Below are positions 1 to 7,604 of a stretch of 64,000 bases of DNA, one piece after another. The notes below the pieces were generated by a model, which did no database searches, was not told the origin of the DNA, and worked only from the letters and a program-made list of their open reading frames with translations. The position numbers and the translations under genes are program-made. Origin of the DNA: AP-15 sp963796155. GTDB lineage: Bacteria > Pseudomonadota > Alphaproteobacteria > ATCC43930 > CGMCC-115725. How positions within the stretch are numbered: the stretch's first letter is position 1; each line of letters begins with the position of its first letter. The DNA lies in NCBI GenBank assembly GCA_963796155.1, contig CAWCKT010000006.1, forward strand, positions 186,001 to 250,000, given 5' to 3'.

Positions 1-212
1 CTGTTGACCCCGTATTCGAATTCGGTCACCGGACTCAATTCGCCATTGTGCGCGGGGTTTGGGTCCTGGCCGATGTCGCCGATCGGCTCGACCGAAAACT
101 CGCCGGTTTCGGCGTCGGGCATCTGGACTTTGAAATCCGCCGCAGCTGGAACCACGGTTGCCAGCGTCAAAGCCGCGCTGGTGAGACAAGCAATAATGAT
201 ACGCATTCGCAT
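1..212 (-). CDS. Secreted protein, N-terminal part only (possible outer-membrane beta-barrel)
   Basis: The reading frame starts at an ATG at 212 and runs off the left edge, giving about 70 residues. A second in-frame ATG lies two codons later. It opens with a clear signal peptide (a short basic start, a hydrophobic stretch, then AAA before DFKVQMPD), so the protein is exported. It follows the FTR1 permease and cupredoxin genes on the same strand with about 50 bases between, so it is probably the third gene of that iron-uptake group. The mature start, with acidic and glycine-rich segments leading to EFEYGV, resembles the first strands of beta-barrel proteins I recall next to FTR1 genes in rhizobia. 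That assignment is inference; the fragment is too short to prove it. Confidence 0.55.
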   Translation of the reverse strand, partial: MRMRIIIACLTSAALTLATVVPAAADFKVQMPDAETGEFSVEPIGDIGQDPNPAHNGELSPVTEFEYGVN

Positions 213-262
213 CTCTGCGCCAAAGACGGGTCAGGTGTCTGGAAGAGGGGAGAAATATCAGA

Positions 263-1108
263 TTAGATGGGTGCCGCCGCTGCCGGCCGGCTTGGCGTAC
301 TTGGTGGCGCGCGCCCCATCAGTCGCATCAGGGTACCGATGAGGAGAAGTGTGGCGAGATAGAAGACAACCTGGATGCCGGCCGGCTGCGCCGAATACCC
401 GATCAGCACATGCAGCAGCACCCCGAGCATGCTGTTCTCGGTCAGGATCGACGAGGTGTCCCACAAATCGTTGCCGAGCGACGGCAAAAGGTTGGCCTGC
501 ATCAGAAAAGCCGCGCCCTGGGATGCCATCCCGGCGGCGAGCAGCAGAATGAGCCAGCTCGTCACCGTGAACAGACGGCGCAATGGGATCGCGATCAGCC
601 CGAGATAGATCACTGCACCGGTCGCCACGCCGCCGGCGAGACCGAGAACCCCACCTGCCAGCATGCCGAGCGCACCCACTCCCGACGCGATCGCGATCCC
701 GTAGAGGAAGAGGACGATCTCGGAGCCTTCACGCAGCACGGCGATCCCGACGACCAAAGCCAGCGCATAAAGCGGCCGGCTGCCGCCGAGCACCGCCCTG
801 CCCAGCAAAGCTGCGTTCGCGGCCAGCTCACGGCCGTGCCGGTTCATCCAAATATTGTGCCAGCCCAGCATGGCCACCGCGGTAAACAGGATCGCAGCGT
901 TGAACAGCTCCTGCCCGATGCCGTTGACCGCGGCGGCGATCGCGCCGGCGCAAGCAGCGACGAGGGCGGCGCCGAGCACCCCTGCGGCGATCCCGCCGCT
1001 GACCCAGACGCCACGGCGCTGCACGCCTCGGCTGGCGGCCAGCACGATGCCGACCACCAGCGATGCTTCGAGGACCTCGCGGAAAACAATAATCGCGGTC
1101 GCCAGCAT
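263..1108 (-). CDS. FTR1 family iron permease
   Basis: A 281-residue, very hydrophobic protein of the oxidase-dependent Fe(II)/Fe(III) permease family (FTR1/EfeU/FtrC). Both family hallmarks are visible: REVLE at residues 10-14 in the first helix and REGSE at 126-130 in the fourth; these REXXE motifs bind iron during transport. About seven membrane helices are expected. It lies 11 bases downstream of a cupredoxin gene, an arrangement like FtrB-FtrC of the FtrABCD ferrous iron system, where the cupredoxin is thought to oxidise iron for the permease. No ferredoxin-like FtrD is seen here. The far-C-terminal tail is proline- and alanine-rich and probably cytoplasmic. Confidence 0.92.
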   Translation of the reverse strand: MLATAIIVFREVLEASLVVGIVLAASRGVQRRGVWVSGGIAAGVLGAALVAACAGAIAAAVNGIGQELFNAAILFTAVAMLGWHNIWMNRHGRELAANAALLGRAVLGGSRPLYALALVVGIAVLREGSEIVLFLYGIAIASGVGALGMLAGGVLGLAGGVATGAVIYLGLIAIPLRRLFTVTSWLILLLAAGMASQGAAFLMQANLLPSLGNDLWDTSSILTENSMLGVLLHVLIGYSAQPAGIQVVFYLATLLLIGTLMRLMGRAPPSTPSRPAAAAPI

Positions 1109-1119
1109 CTCAGCCCTCG

Positions 1120-1446
1120 CTATTTGACCACCAGATGGCCACGGGTCGCCGGATGAAAATCGTCGAAAAACTCATAACTGCCGGGATCGAGAGGCCCGAC
1201 GAAAACGGTGATTTCCTGGCCGGGCGGCACCACCTTTTCGCGATGAAACTGACTGCTCTCGAATTCCGAGGCAGTCGGGTTGTCGTTGCGCACGACGAGC
1301 TTGACCTTGACACCCGCCGGGATCTGAACCTCGCTTGGAACAAACTGGTTGTTTTTCAACACAATAGAAAAGCTGGGATCATCGGCCACGGCTGGCGCCG
1401 CGAAGGCAAGAACGAAGAACGCCACGACCCTGGCGGCACGACTCAT
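1120..1446 (-). CDS. Periplasmic cupredoxin domain protein (FtrB/EfeO-like)
   Basis: A 108-residue exported protein: signal peptide at residues 1-21 ending APAVA, then a single cupredoxin fold (FSIVLKNNQF, IPAGVKVKL, PPGQEITVFVG, DPGSYEFFDDFHP). The start at 1446 puts the signal peptide at the very N-terminus; a longer open frame upstream is antisense to the TetR gene and was rejected. Cupredoxins next to FTR1 permeases are believed to bind Cu and Fe and oxidise Fe(II) in the periplasm. The acidic and His residues (E61, E63, H68, DDFH) are candidate metal ligands rather than a classical blue-copper Cys site. It is the first gene of a minus-strand group with the FTR1 gene and the partial secreted gene. 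Confidence 0.85.
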   Translation of the reverse strand: MSRAARVVAFFVLAFAAPAVADDPSFSIVLKNNQFVPSEVQIPAGVKVKLVVRNDNPTASEFESSQFHREKVVPPGQEITVFVGPLDPGSYEFFDDFHPATRGHLVVK

Positions 1447-1755
1447 TGTGACACTCCAGCCCAGATGCGAATGCGAACTCTTCTCATCATCGCTCGAATG
1501 GGCTCGGGAAGCAACCGCAAAATCAGCGGGTAGTGGGCCACGAGCGCCCGAAGGGGCGCTGGCTCGGATGAGGCCGGCGAAAAAAGCCGGTGACGGGCGC
1601 TCCGTCTCGAAGCCGCCAAAACTGCGGTCGGCGCAAATGATCGCCTCGATTATCTCCTTGCATCGAGACCCGCCGTGCGCCACTTGGGTTGCTCGCGTCC
1701 AGGGAATGCGCAATCCGATCCGACGCCGCGGGGCTGATCGGGAGAGGACGGGGTC
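1447..1755. other. Divergent intergenic region between cupredoxin and TetR genes
   Basis: These 309 bases separate two divergent units and must carry both promoters. No convincing gene is seen. A 7-bp inverted repeat at 1543-1549 and 1554-1560 with a GAAG loop is the only clear structure. It has no T-run, so it could be an operator or RNA hairpin. No Fur-like or TetR-operator palindrome could be assigned with confidence. Confidence 0.4.
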
Positions 1756-2382
1756 ATGGCCACGCTCGACGACATCGTTTCGGCAGCGGCAAAGGTGTTC
1801 CGGACCAAGGGCTATCACGCCGCCACCGTCCGGGACATCGCCGACGAGGTCGGCATCCTCAAAGGCAGCCTCTACCACCACTTCGACAGCAAGGAGGAGC
1901 TCCTCTACCTCGTCGTCAAGGAACCGATCGCGCAACTGTACCGGACGATCGGCGAGATCGCCGCCGCCGAGGGGCGAGCTGCCGACAAGCTGCGGCAGGC
2001 GATTTCCGCTCACCTGGAGGCATTCGACCGCCATTATCCGCACCTTTTTGTCTATCTCCGCGAGCGCGAATCGGTGAAGCGCCGTTTCCGCGAAATGATC
2101 GGCTTTTCCCCGAAGGCGTACGAGCGCTGCTGGCAGCAAATTCTTCGTGAAGGCGTCGAGAGCGGCGAGTTCCGCCCCGATCTCGACATTCAGGTGGCTT
2201 CCTACGGGCTCTTGGGAATGCTGAATTGGCTCTACAAATGGTACGACCCGCAGGGCCGCCTCAGCGTCCACGAAGTCGCCGCCGAACTCACCTCATTGGC
2301 GCTCGCCGGCCTTGCCGCCGATAAACCGCGCTCCGTTCCGGCGGCAAAGCCGAAGCGCAGTCGCATCAAACCGGCTTGCTGA
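1756..2382 (+). CDS. TetR/AcrR family transcriptional regulator
   Basis: A 208-residue regulator. The N-terminal helix-turn-helix is typical of TetR (TVRDIADEVGILKGSLYHHF, about residues 24-43), followed by an all-helical ligand domain resembling the KstR2/FadR group (LFVYLRERE, GMLNWLYKWY). The C-terminal 20 residues are basic and rich in Lys, Arg and Pro. It lies upstream of, and in the same direction as, the amidohydrolase-P450-ferredoxin genes, so it is a good candidate for repressor of that cluster, with a hydrophobic acyl or aromatic ligand as inducer. The role is inferred from position; the fold assignment is firm. Confidence 0.9.
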   Translation: MATLDDIVSAAAKVFRTKGYHAATVRDIADEVGILKGSLYHHFDSKEELLYLVVKEPIAQLYRTIGEIAAAEGRAADKLRQAISAHLEAFDRHYPHLFVYLRERESVKRRFREMIGFSPKAYERCWQQILREGVESGEFRPDLDIQVASYGLLGMLNWLYKWYDPQGRLSVHEVAAELTSLALAGLAADKPRSVPAAKPKRSRIKPAC

Positions 2383-2527
2383 CGCGGGCTCGGACAACTC
2401 AAGAGCGCCTGTTCCGATTTATGACGCCGGTCAGGGTTGACAGCCTTCGGCTCGCGGCATAGCGTTCGGGCAAACCAAACGAGCGTTTGGTTTCCGGGTT
2501 CCGCATTCACCCGAAAGGAGCTGGGTT

Positions 2528-3649
2528 ATGGGTCGCGTTTACAACGTCATCGATGCCGACGGGCACATCCTCGAGCCGTTGGATCTGTGGAACAAATACA
2601 TCGATCCGAAGTTCCGCGACCGCGCGCCGCGGATCGAAAAAGGCGAGAATGGCAAGGAGCGGCTCGTCATCGAGGAGCACATGGTCGGCGACGGCCAGCG
2701 CGGCATCGGCCGGATCGGCGCGGTCGGGGCGCGGCAGGGCATCGTCGACGACACGATGGAGTATAAGGACGGGAAGCCCGGCGGGTTCGATCCGCACAAG
2801 CGAATTCCCGACATGGATGCCGACGGCATCGACGCCGCCTTCCTCTATCCGAGCCTCGGCCTCTTCTCCGGCGCGATCCAGGACCCGCAGCTCGCCGCTG
2901 CGACCTGCCGCGCCTACAACCGCTGGCTCGCCGATTACTGCAAGCCCTACCCGGACCGCCTGTTCGGTGTGGCGATGCTGCCGCTGCAGTCGGTCGACCT
3001 GGCGATCGCCGAGATGCGCTTTGCCAAAAAGGAACTGGGCTTCCGGGGCGGCTTCATCCGGCCCAACCCCTACAACAACAAAATGATCCATCACCCCGAT
3101 TACGAGCCGTTTTGGGCCGCCGCCGAGGATCTCGACTTCTCGATCGGCTTCCATGAGGGTGCCTCGAGCGGCATGCCGACGGTCGGCGTCGACCGCTTCG
3201 AGGGCCGCGGCGCCCGCCACATCATCTCGCATACGATGGAGATGATGCTCGCCTGCATGAGCGTGATCTGGGGCGGGGTGTGCGAGCGCCATCCGAAGAT
3301 CCGCATCGCCTTTCTCGAATCAGGCGGCGGATGGATCGCCCCGTGGCTCGACCGGATGGACCGGCATTTCGACGACCAGGGCTTTAATGATTCCGGTCTG
3401 ACGACACGCCCGAGCGAACTCTTCCAGCGCAATTGCTGGATCTCGTTCGAGCCGGTCGAGGGCAGCATCAAAGCGCTCGCCGACTATATCGGCCCGCACA
3501 AGATCCTGTGGGCGACCGACTACCCGCACCCGGACGGGTTCTTCCCGGGCGCGCCAAAAATGATTATGGATCGCATGGAAGGGCTGTCGGCGGAGACCAA
3601 GCATCAGGTCATGGCCGGCGGCGCGATGGGGCTCTACGGACTAAACTGA
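2528..3649 (+). CDS. Amidohydrolase family protein (amidohydrolase_2, ACMSD-like)
   Basis: A 373-residue metal-dependent TIM-barrel hydrolase or decarboxylase of the amidohydrolase_2 family (ACMSD, gamma-resorcylate decarboxylase and relatives). Visible metal-site elements are DADGH near residue 10, a His in GFHEG, FLESGGGW in the middle, and the Asp in WATDYPHPDG near the end. A strong ribosome-binding site (AAAGGAG) precedes the ATG. In this family the substrate is usually a carboxylated aromatic or cyclic intermediate. It is followed by a P450 and ferredoxin on the same strand, suggesting a ring-oxidation and hydrolysis pathway. The exact substrate cannot be named. Confidence 0.88.
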   Translation: MGRVYNVIDADGHILEPLDLWNKYIDPKFRDRAPRIEKGENGKERLVIEEHMVGDGQRGIGRIGAVGARQGIVDDTMEYKDGKPGGFDPHKRIPDMDADGIDAAFLYPSLGLFSGAIQDPQLAAATCRAYNRWLADYCKPYPDRLFGVAMLPLQSVDLAIAEMRFAKKELGFRGGFIRPNPYNNKMIHHPDYEPFWAAAEDLDFSIGFHEGASSGMPTVGVDRFEGRGARHIISHTMEMMLACMSVIWGGVCERHPKIRIAFLESGGGWIAPWLDRMDRHFDDQGFNDSGLTTRPSELFQRNCWISFEPVEGSIKALADYIGPHKILWATDYPHPDGFFPGAPKMIMDRMEGLSAETKHQVMAGGAMGLYGLN

Positions 3650-3768
3650 CCACAGCCCGTCCAGGGCTGTCGTCCCCCCTCGCGGAGGCGGGGGTAGGGC
3701 CAGCGCTGAGACCTGGCAGTCCTGGATCCCGCCTTCGAGGGCATGACAGATGAGGAGGAGGGAGGATT

Positions 3769-4992
3769 ATGGCTACCGTGGTTCACGATGACATGTTCAC
3801 CCCGGATGTCATCGCCGATCCTTATGCCTATTACGGCCGGCTGCGCTATGAGGACCCGGTCCATTGGAACGACACCTATGCGTTATGGGTCATCACGCGC
3901 CATGACGATCTGGTCTGGCTGACCCGGCATCACGAGCTCTTTTCGTCCGCCGTCTTCAAGAACGACCCACGGCCTCCCTATCCCGCGATCGACGAGTTGG
4001 ATCTCGGCCTCTACGACTATGTCCGGAACTACCAGGGCGACCAGTTCATCCAGCACGACCGCCCGGAGCATCTCGAGATGCGCCGGGTGGTCCATGGCTA
4101 CTTCACCCCCAAATCGATGGAAGCCTGGCGTCCGTTTGTCCAGAAGGCGGTCAAGGAGCTGCTCGACGCGGCCGAGGAGAAGGGGCGGATGGACGTCATG
4201 CGGGATCTCGCGACCCCGCTGCCGGTGCTGGTCATCGCCCAGATGATGGGGGTGCCCGAAGAGGATCGGGGCTATGTCAGGGAGCTCGCCGAAAAGCTGC
4301 TCTACATCGGCCGCGGCGAGTACGACCGCATGAAGCCTTTGACCGAAGGCATGCGCGGGATGATCGAGTACGTCTCGCCGCTGGTCGACGAGCGCATCGT
4401 CAGGCCGGGCGACGACTTCATCTCGGTGTTGGCGAGCGGCGAAAAGAACGGCGTCTTCAGTCGGCACGAGGTGCTGGTCAACACCTCGCTGTTGCTGCTG
4501 GCGGGCCACGAGACGACGATCAACCTCCTATGCAACGGCACGCTCGCATTCCTCCAGCATCCCGACCAGTGGGCATTGTTCAAGGAGGACCCGGCCGGCC
4601 GCGCCAAGCTCGCGACCGAGGAATGCCTGCGCTACGATTCGCCCGTCAAATCCCTGCAGCGGATCGCCTCGCAGGATGTCGAGATGCGCGGCAAGGTGCT
4701 GAAGAAGGAGGATCGCGTCCGCTGGTTCATTCCCTCGGCCAATCGCGATCCCGCGGTGTTTGCCGACCCCGACAGGTTCGACATCAGCCGCTGGCCGAAC
4801 CAGCATGTGGCCTTCGGCTCGGGCGTCCATCACTGCCTGGGCGCGACCTTGGCGCGCGTCGAGGGTCAGGAGGTCTTCAAGGCCCTGGCCGAGCGCTTCC
4901 CGGGTTTGCAGATGGCGGCGAGTGACGAGCTCGAATATCAGCCCAGCATCACCTTCCGGTCGCTGAAGTCGCTGCCGGTCACCTGGCAGTAG
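3769..4992 (+). CDS. Cytochrome P450
   Basis: A soluble bacterial class I P450 of 407 residues. The I-helix oxygen-activation motif AGHETT is at 245-250, the K-helix ExxR is E285-R288, and the heme-binding loop FGSGVHHCLG places the heme-ligating Cys at 356. A GGAGGGAGG ribosome-binding site precedes the ATG. A [3Fe-4S] ferredoxin gene starts 9 bases after its stop, the usual electron donor arrangement. No ferredoxin reductase is in the window, so electrons must come from an unlinked reductase. It probably hydroxylates a small hydrophobic substrate handled by the neighbouring amidohydrolase and flavin oxidoreductase; the substrate is unknown. Confidence 0.95.
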   Translation: MATVVHDDMFTPDVIADPYAYYGRLRYEDPVHWNDTYALWVITRHDDLVWLTRHHELFSSAVFKNDPRPPYPAIDELDLGLYDYVRNYQGDQFIQHDRPEHLEMRRVVHGYFTPKSMEAWRPFVQKAVKELLDAAEEKGRMDVMRDLATPLPVLVIAQMMGVPEEDRGYVRELAEKLLYIGRGEYDRMKPLTEGMRGMIEYVSPLVDERIVRPGDDFISVLASGEKNGVFSRHEVLVNTSLLLLAGHETTINLLCNGTLAFLQHPDQWALFKEDPAGRAKLATEECLRYDSPVKSLQRIASQDVEMRGKVLKKEDRVRWFIPSANRDPAVFADPDRFDISRWPNQHVAFGSGVHHCLGATLARVEGQEVFKALAERFPGLQMAASDELEYQPSITFRSLKSLPVTWQ

Positions 4993-5001
4993 GAGGACGT
5001 C

Positions 5002-5226
5002 ATGGCGCGGACGCTGCGCATCCGGGTCGACCACGACGTCTGCGTCGGCAACGCGATGTGCGAGACGATCGCCCCCAAGGTGTTTCGTCTCAACGAGAAC
5101 CGTCAGTCGGAGGCTGTCGACCCCGCGGCCGACACTGTCGAGAAGATCCTGGAGGCGGCGGAGAATTGCCCGGTCAGCGCTATCTTTGTCGAGGATGCTG
5201 AGACCGGGGAACAATTGTTCCCTTAG
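5002..5226 (+). CDS. [3Fe-4S] ferredoxin, P450 redox partner
   Basis: A 74-residue ferredoxin with Cys14, Cys20 and Cys56-Pro57. The CX5C spacing lacks the second Cys of a [4Fe-4S] motif, and position 17 is Asn, which fits the CXX?XXC pattern of P450-dedicated [3Fe-4S] ferredoxins. It lies 9 bases after the P450 stop with GGAGGA just before its ATG, so the pair is translated together. The TAG stop is in the same frame as the following sua5 coding sequence, which has no ordinary start codon. Confidence 0.92.
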   Translation: MARTLRIRVDHDVCVGNAMCETIAPKVFRLNENRQSEAVDPAADTVEKILEAAENCPVSAIFVEDAETGEQLFP

Positions 5227-5232
5227 CCGGCC

Positions 5233-6180
5233 CTGATCGAGGCCGCCACCCCCCGGACGATCTCTCGCGCCGCGGCACTGCTGCGCGCCGGCCGGCTTGT
5301 CGCCTTCCCGACCGAGACCGTCTACGGGCTCGGCGGCGATGCGACCCACGAACGAGCCGTCGCCGCGATTTTTGTCGCCAAGGGCCGACCGCGCTTCAAC
5401 CCGCTGATCGTGCATGTGCCCGGGCTGGCCGAGGCAGAGGCGCTGGCGGTGTTCGACACTCGTGCGCGCCAGGCAGCCGCGCGGTTCTGGCCCGGGCCGC
5501 TGACCCTCGTGCTGCGACGGCGCGACGAGTGCGGCTTGTCGCTGTTGGCTTGCGCCGGGCTCGACACGGTCGCCATCCGGGCCCCCGCCCACGCGGTTGC
5601 GCAGGCTTTGCTGCGCGCGGCCGGCCGTCCGATCGCCGCCCCCTCGGCCAACCGCTCGGGCCGAGTGAGTCCGACCGAAGCGGCGCATGTCGCCGAGGAA
5701 CTAGGCGATCGCGTCGCGCTGATCCTCGATGGCGGCCGCACGCCGGTGGGTCTCGAGTCGACGGTTCTCGACCTCTCGGGCGAGGCCGCCGCCCTGCTGC
5801 GCCCTGGCGGCGTCACTTTCGAGCAGCTGACGGAATTGCTCGGTCCGATCAGTGCGCCCGCTGCGGCTCGACCGAAATCGCCGGGCATGCTGGCGAGCCA
5901 CTATGCGCCCGCGCTGCCGCTGCGCCTGGACGCCGCCGGGGCTCGTCCCGGCGAAGCTCTGCTGGCCTTTGGCCCCGACGCCCCGCCGGGCTTTGCCGAG
6001 GTGCAGTGGCTCAGCCGCTCCGGCGACCTCGCCGAGGCGGCGGCGAACCTCTTCGCGATGTTGCGCCGGCTCGATCGGCCGGCGTTCACCGGCATCGCGG
6101 TGATGCCGATCCCCGAGCACGGCCTCGGCCGGGCGATCAACGACCGGCTGCGCCGCGCCGCCGCCCCGAGGCAAAGCTGA
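5233..6180 (+). CDS. L-threonylcarbamoyladenylate synthase (Sua5/YrdC), unusual start
   Basis: About 315 residues: a YrdC domain (FPTETVYGLGGDAT near residue 30, then KGRPRFNPL, SANRSGRVSPT) and a C-terminal Sua5 domain (SPGMLASHYAP). The enzyme makes threonylcarbamoyl-AMP for the t6A37 modification of tRNAs reading ANN codons. The conserved N-terminus extends to about 5233, but no ATG, GTG or TTG exists in frame between the ferredoxin TAG (5224-5226) and a GTG at 5410, which would delete the substrate-binding motif. CTG at 5233, giving LIEAATPRTI, fits the family's normal N-terminus best. A base change of an original ATG, or a sequencing error, is equally possible. Confidence 0.85.
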   Translation: MIEAATPRTISRAAALLRAGRLVAFPTETVYGLGGDATHERAVAAIFVAKGRPRFNPLIVHVPGLAEAEALAVFDTRARQAAARFWPGPLTLVLRRRDECGLSLLACAGLDTVAIRAPAHAVAQALLRAAGRPIAAPSANRSGRVSPTEAAHVAEELGDRVALILDGGRTPVGLESTVLDLSGEAAALLRPGGVTFEQLTELLGPISAPAAARPKSPGMLASHYAPALPLRLDAAGARPGEALLAFGPDAPPGFAEVQWLSRSGDLAEAAANLFAMLRRLDRPAFTGIAVMPIPEHGLGRAINDRLRRAAAPRQS

Positions 6181-6269
6181 ACCCGGCTGACGCGGGAATG
6201 TGCTAAGCTCGCGACAGAATTCCTCGGCGCCATGGGCAGCGCCGGGCGACGCCGAAGACGGAGGAAGCC

Positions 6270-7514
6270 ATGCAATTGATGTACTTCACCGAGCAGCCGA
6301 TGTCGGCCTATCCCGCCGAGGAGGGCCTTAAGTTCGGGGCCACGGCGCTGATGTTCTCCAACAAGTACTTTGATCCGGTCGCCGGCAGCCGGCTCTATAA
6401 CGAATACCTCGAACATTACATCTATGCCGAGGAGATGGGTATCGAAGGCTTTATGCTGAACGAGCACCACAATGCGCCGTTCTGCATGCAGGCCAAGTGC
6501 AATATCTTCGCCGCGATCCTCGCCGCGGTGACCAAAGACGCCAAGATCATCCTGCTCGGCAACCCGTTGCCCCTGGCTGATAACCCCGTGCGGCTCGCCG
6601 AGGAATTGTCGATGATCGACATGATCTCCAAGGGCCGGCTGGTCTCGGGCTTTGTGCGCGGCGGCGGGCAGGAGCAGCTCGCCGCCGGCGTCAGCCCGGC
6701 CTACAATCGGGAGCGTTTTCAAGAGGCGCACGATTTGATCGTCGCCGCCTGGACGCGCGAGGGACCGTTCCGCTGGGAAGGCACCCATTACCAGCACCGT
6801 GTCGTCAACCCGTGGGCCGTTCCGTTGCAGAAACCGCATCCGCGGGTTTGGATCCCGGGTGTCATCAGCCCCGAGACGGTCGTCTGGGCTGCGCAGCGCG
6901 GCTATCCCTATATTGCGCTCAACACGCCGATCGATCGGACAAAGCGGATCTGGGAGATCTACGACAACGTGGCAGCCGAGGCCGGCTTTACCGGCGGTCC
7001 GGACTATCACGGGATGCTGAAGCAGATCCATGTCGCCGAGACCGAAGAGAAGGCGCTCGCGAACGCTGCCCAATTCAGGTGGATGCAGGGCGAATTCACC
7101 GGTCTCGCCCACCCCGTATGGAGCACACCTTCGGGTTACGGCAGTCCGGAAAACCGCCGCGCCTTTGTCGAGTTTGCCTCCGGCCGGTCGAAAAACCCGC
7201 GCTATCGTCCGGAGCTCGAAAAGCAACTCGAAGATTTGATGATCATCGCCGGCACGCCAAAGCAGGTGATCGCCAAATTGCGCATCCTGCTTGAAGAGAC
7301 GAGGCCCGGCATTCTCGGCATCTGGGGCAATGACGGCAACGTGTCGCATCAGGACGCCAAGACCTGCATCCGCCTCCTCGGGCAAGAGGTGTTCCCGGCG
7401 GTGCGCGAGATGGCGAAGGAATTCGACCTCAAGAGCCCGTTCGAAACCAACCAGCCGGTTAGCATCGACTACATGGCCGGTCTCAAAGAACCGGCCCGCG
7501 CCGCGGCGGAGTAA
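6270..7514 (+). CDS. LLM class flavin-dependent oxidoreductase
   Basis: A 414-residue luciferase-like monooxygenase. It has the TIM-barrel signature of the family: GFMLNEHHN near residue 65, NPVRLAEELSMIDMISKGRL in the first third and RFQEAHDLI in the middle. Such enzymes use FMNH2 or F420 with oxygen to oxidise or desulfonate small molecules. A GGAGGAAG ribosome-binding site precedes the ATG. It sits on the same strand as the amidohydrolase-P450-ferredoxin genes, separated from them by sua5, and is followed by an NHL-repeat gene. It probably belongs to the same catabolic pathway; the substrate is unknown. Confidence 0.9.
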   Translation: MQLMYFTEQPMSAYPAEEGLKFGATALMFSNKYFDPVAGSRLYNEYLEHYIYAEEMGIEGFMLNEHHNAPFCMQAKCNIFAAILAAVTKDAKIILLGNPLPLADNPVRLAEELSMIDMISKGRLVSGFVRGGGQEQLAAGVSPAYNRERFQEAHDLIVAAWTREGPFRWEGTHYQHRVVNPWAVPLQKPHPRVWIPGVISPETVVWAAQRGYPYIALNTPIDRTKRIWEIYDNVAAEAGFTGGPDYHGMLKQIHVAETEEKALANAAQFRWMQGEFTGLAHPVWSTPSGYGSPENRRAFVEFASGRSKNPRYRPELEKQLEDLMIIAGTPKQVIAKLRILLEETRPGILGIWGNDGNVSHQDAKTCIRLLGQEVFPAVREMAKEFDLKSPFETNQPVSIDYMAGLKEPARAAAE

Positions 7515-7532
7515 CGGCTGCCCCCACCCCAA

Positions 7533-7556
7533 CCCTCCCCCGCAAGCGGGGGAGGG
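7533..7556. repeat. GC-rich palindromic (REP-like) element
   Basis: A perfect 11-bp inverted repeat (7533-7543 with 7546-7556, loop AA) in the 90-base gap between the flavin oxidoreductase and NHL genes. It is of the CCCTCCCCC...GGGGGAGGG type seen as dispersed palindromes in many alphaproteobacteria. It may form a strong RNA hairpin after the stop codon and damp read-through or protect the upstream message. Confidence 0.6.
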
Positions 7557-7604
7557 AAGGGAGGGGGTGGTGCGTGTCTCGCGAACAATGGGGGAGAGCC
7601 TGCG

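Noticed and set aside
1120..2271. Long N-terminal extension of the cupredoxin frame
   Set aside because: The extension lies antisense to the TetR gene, and the signal peptide starts only at 1446.
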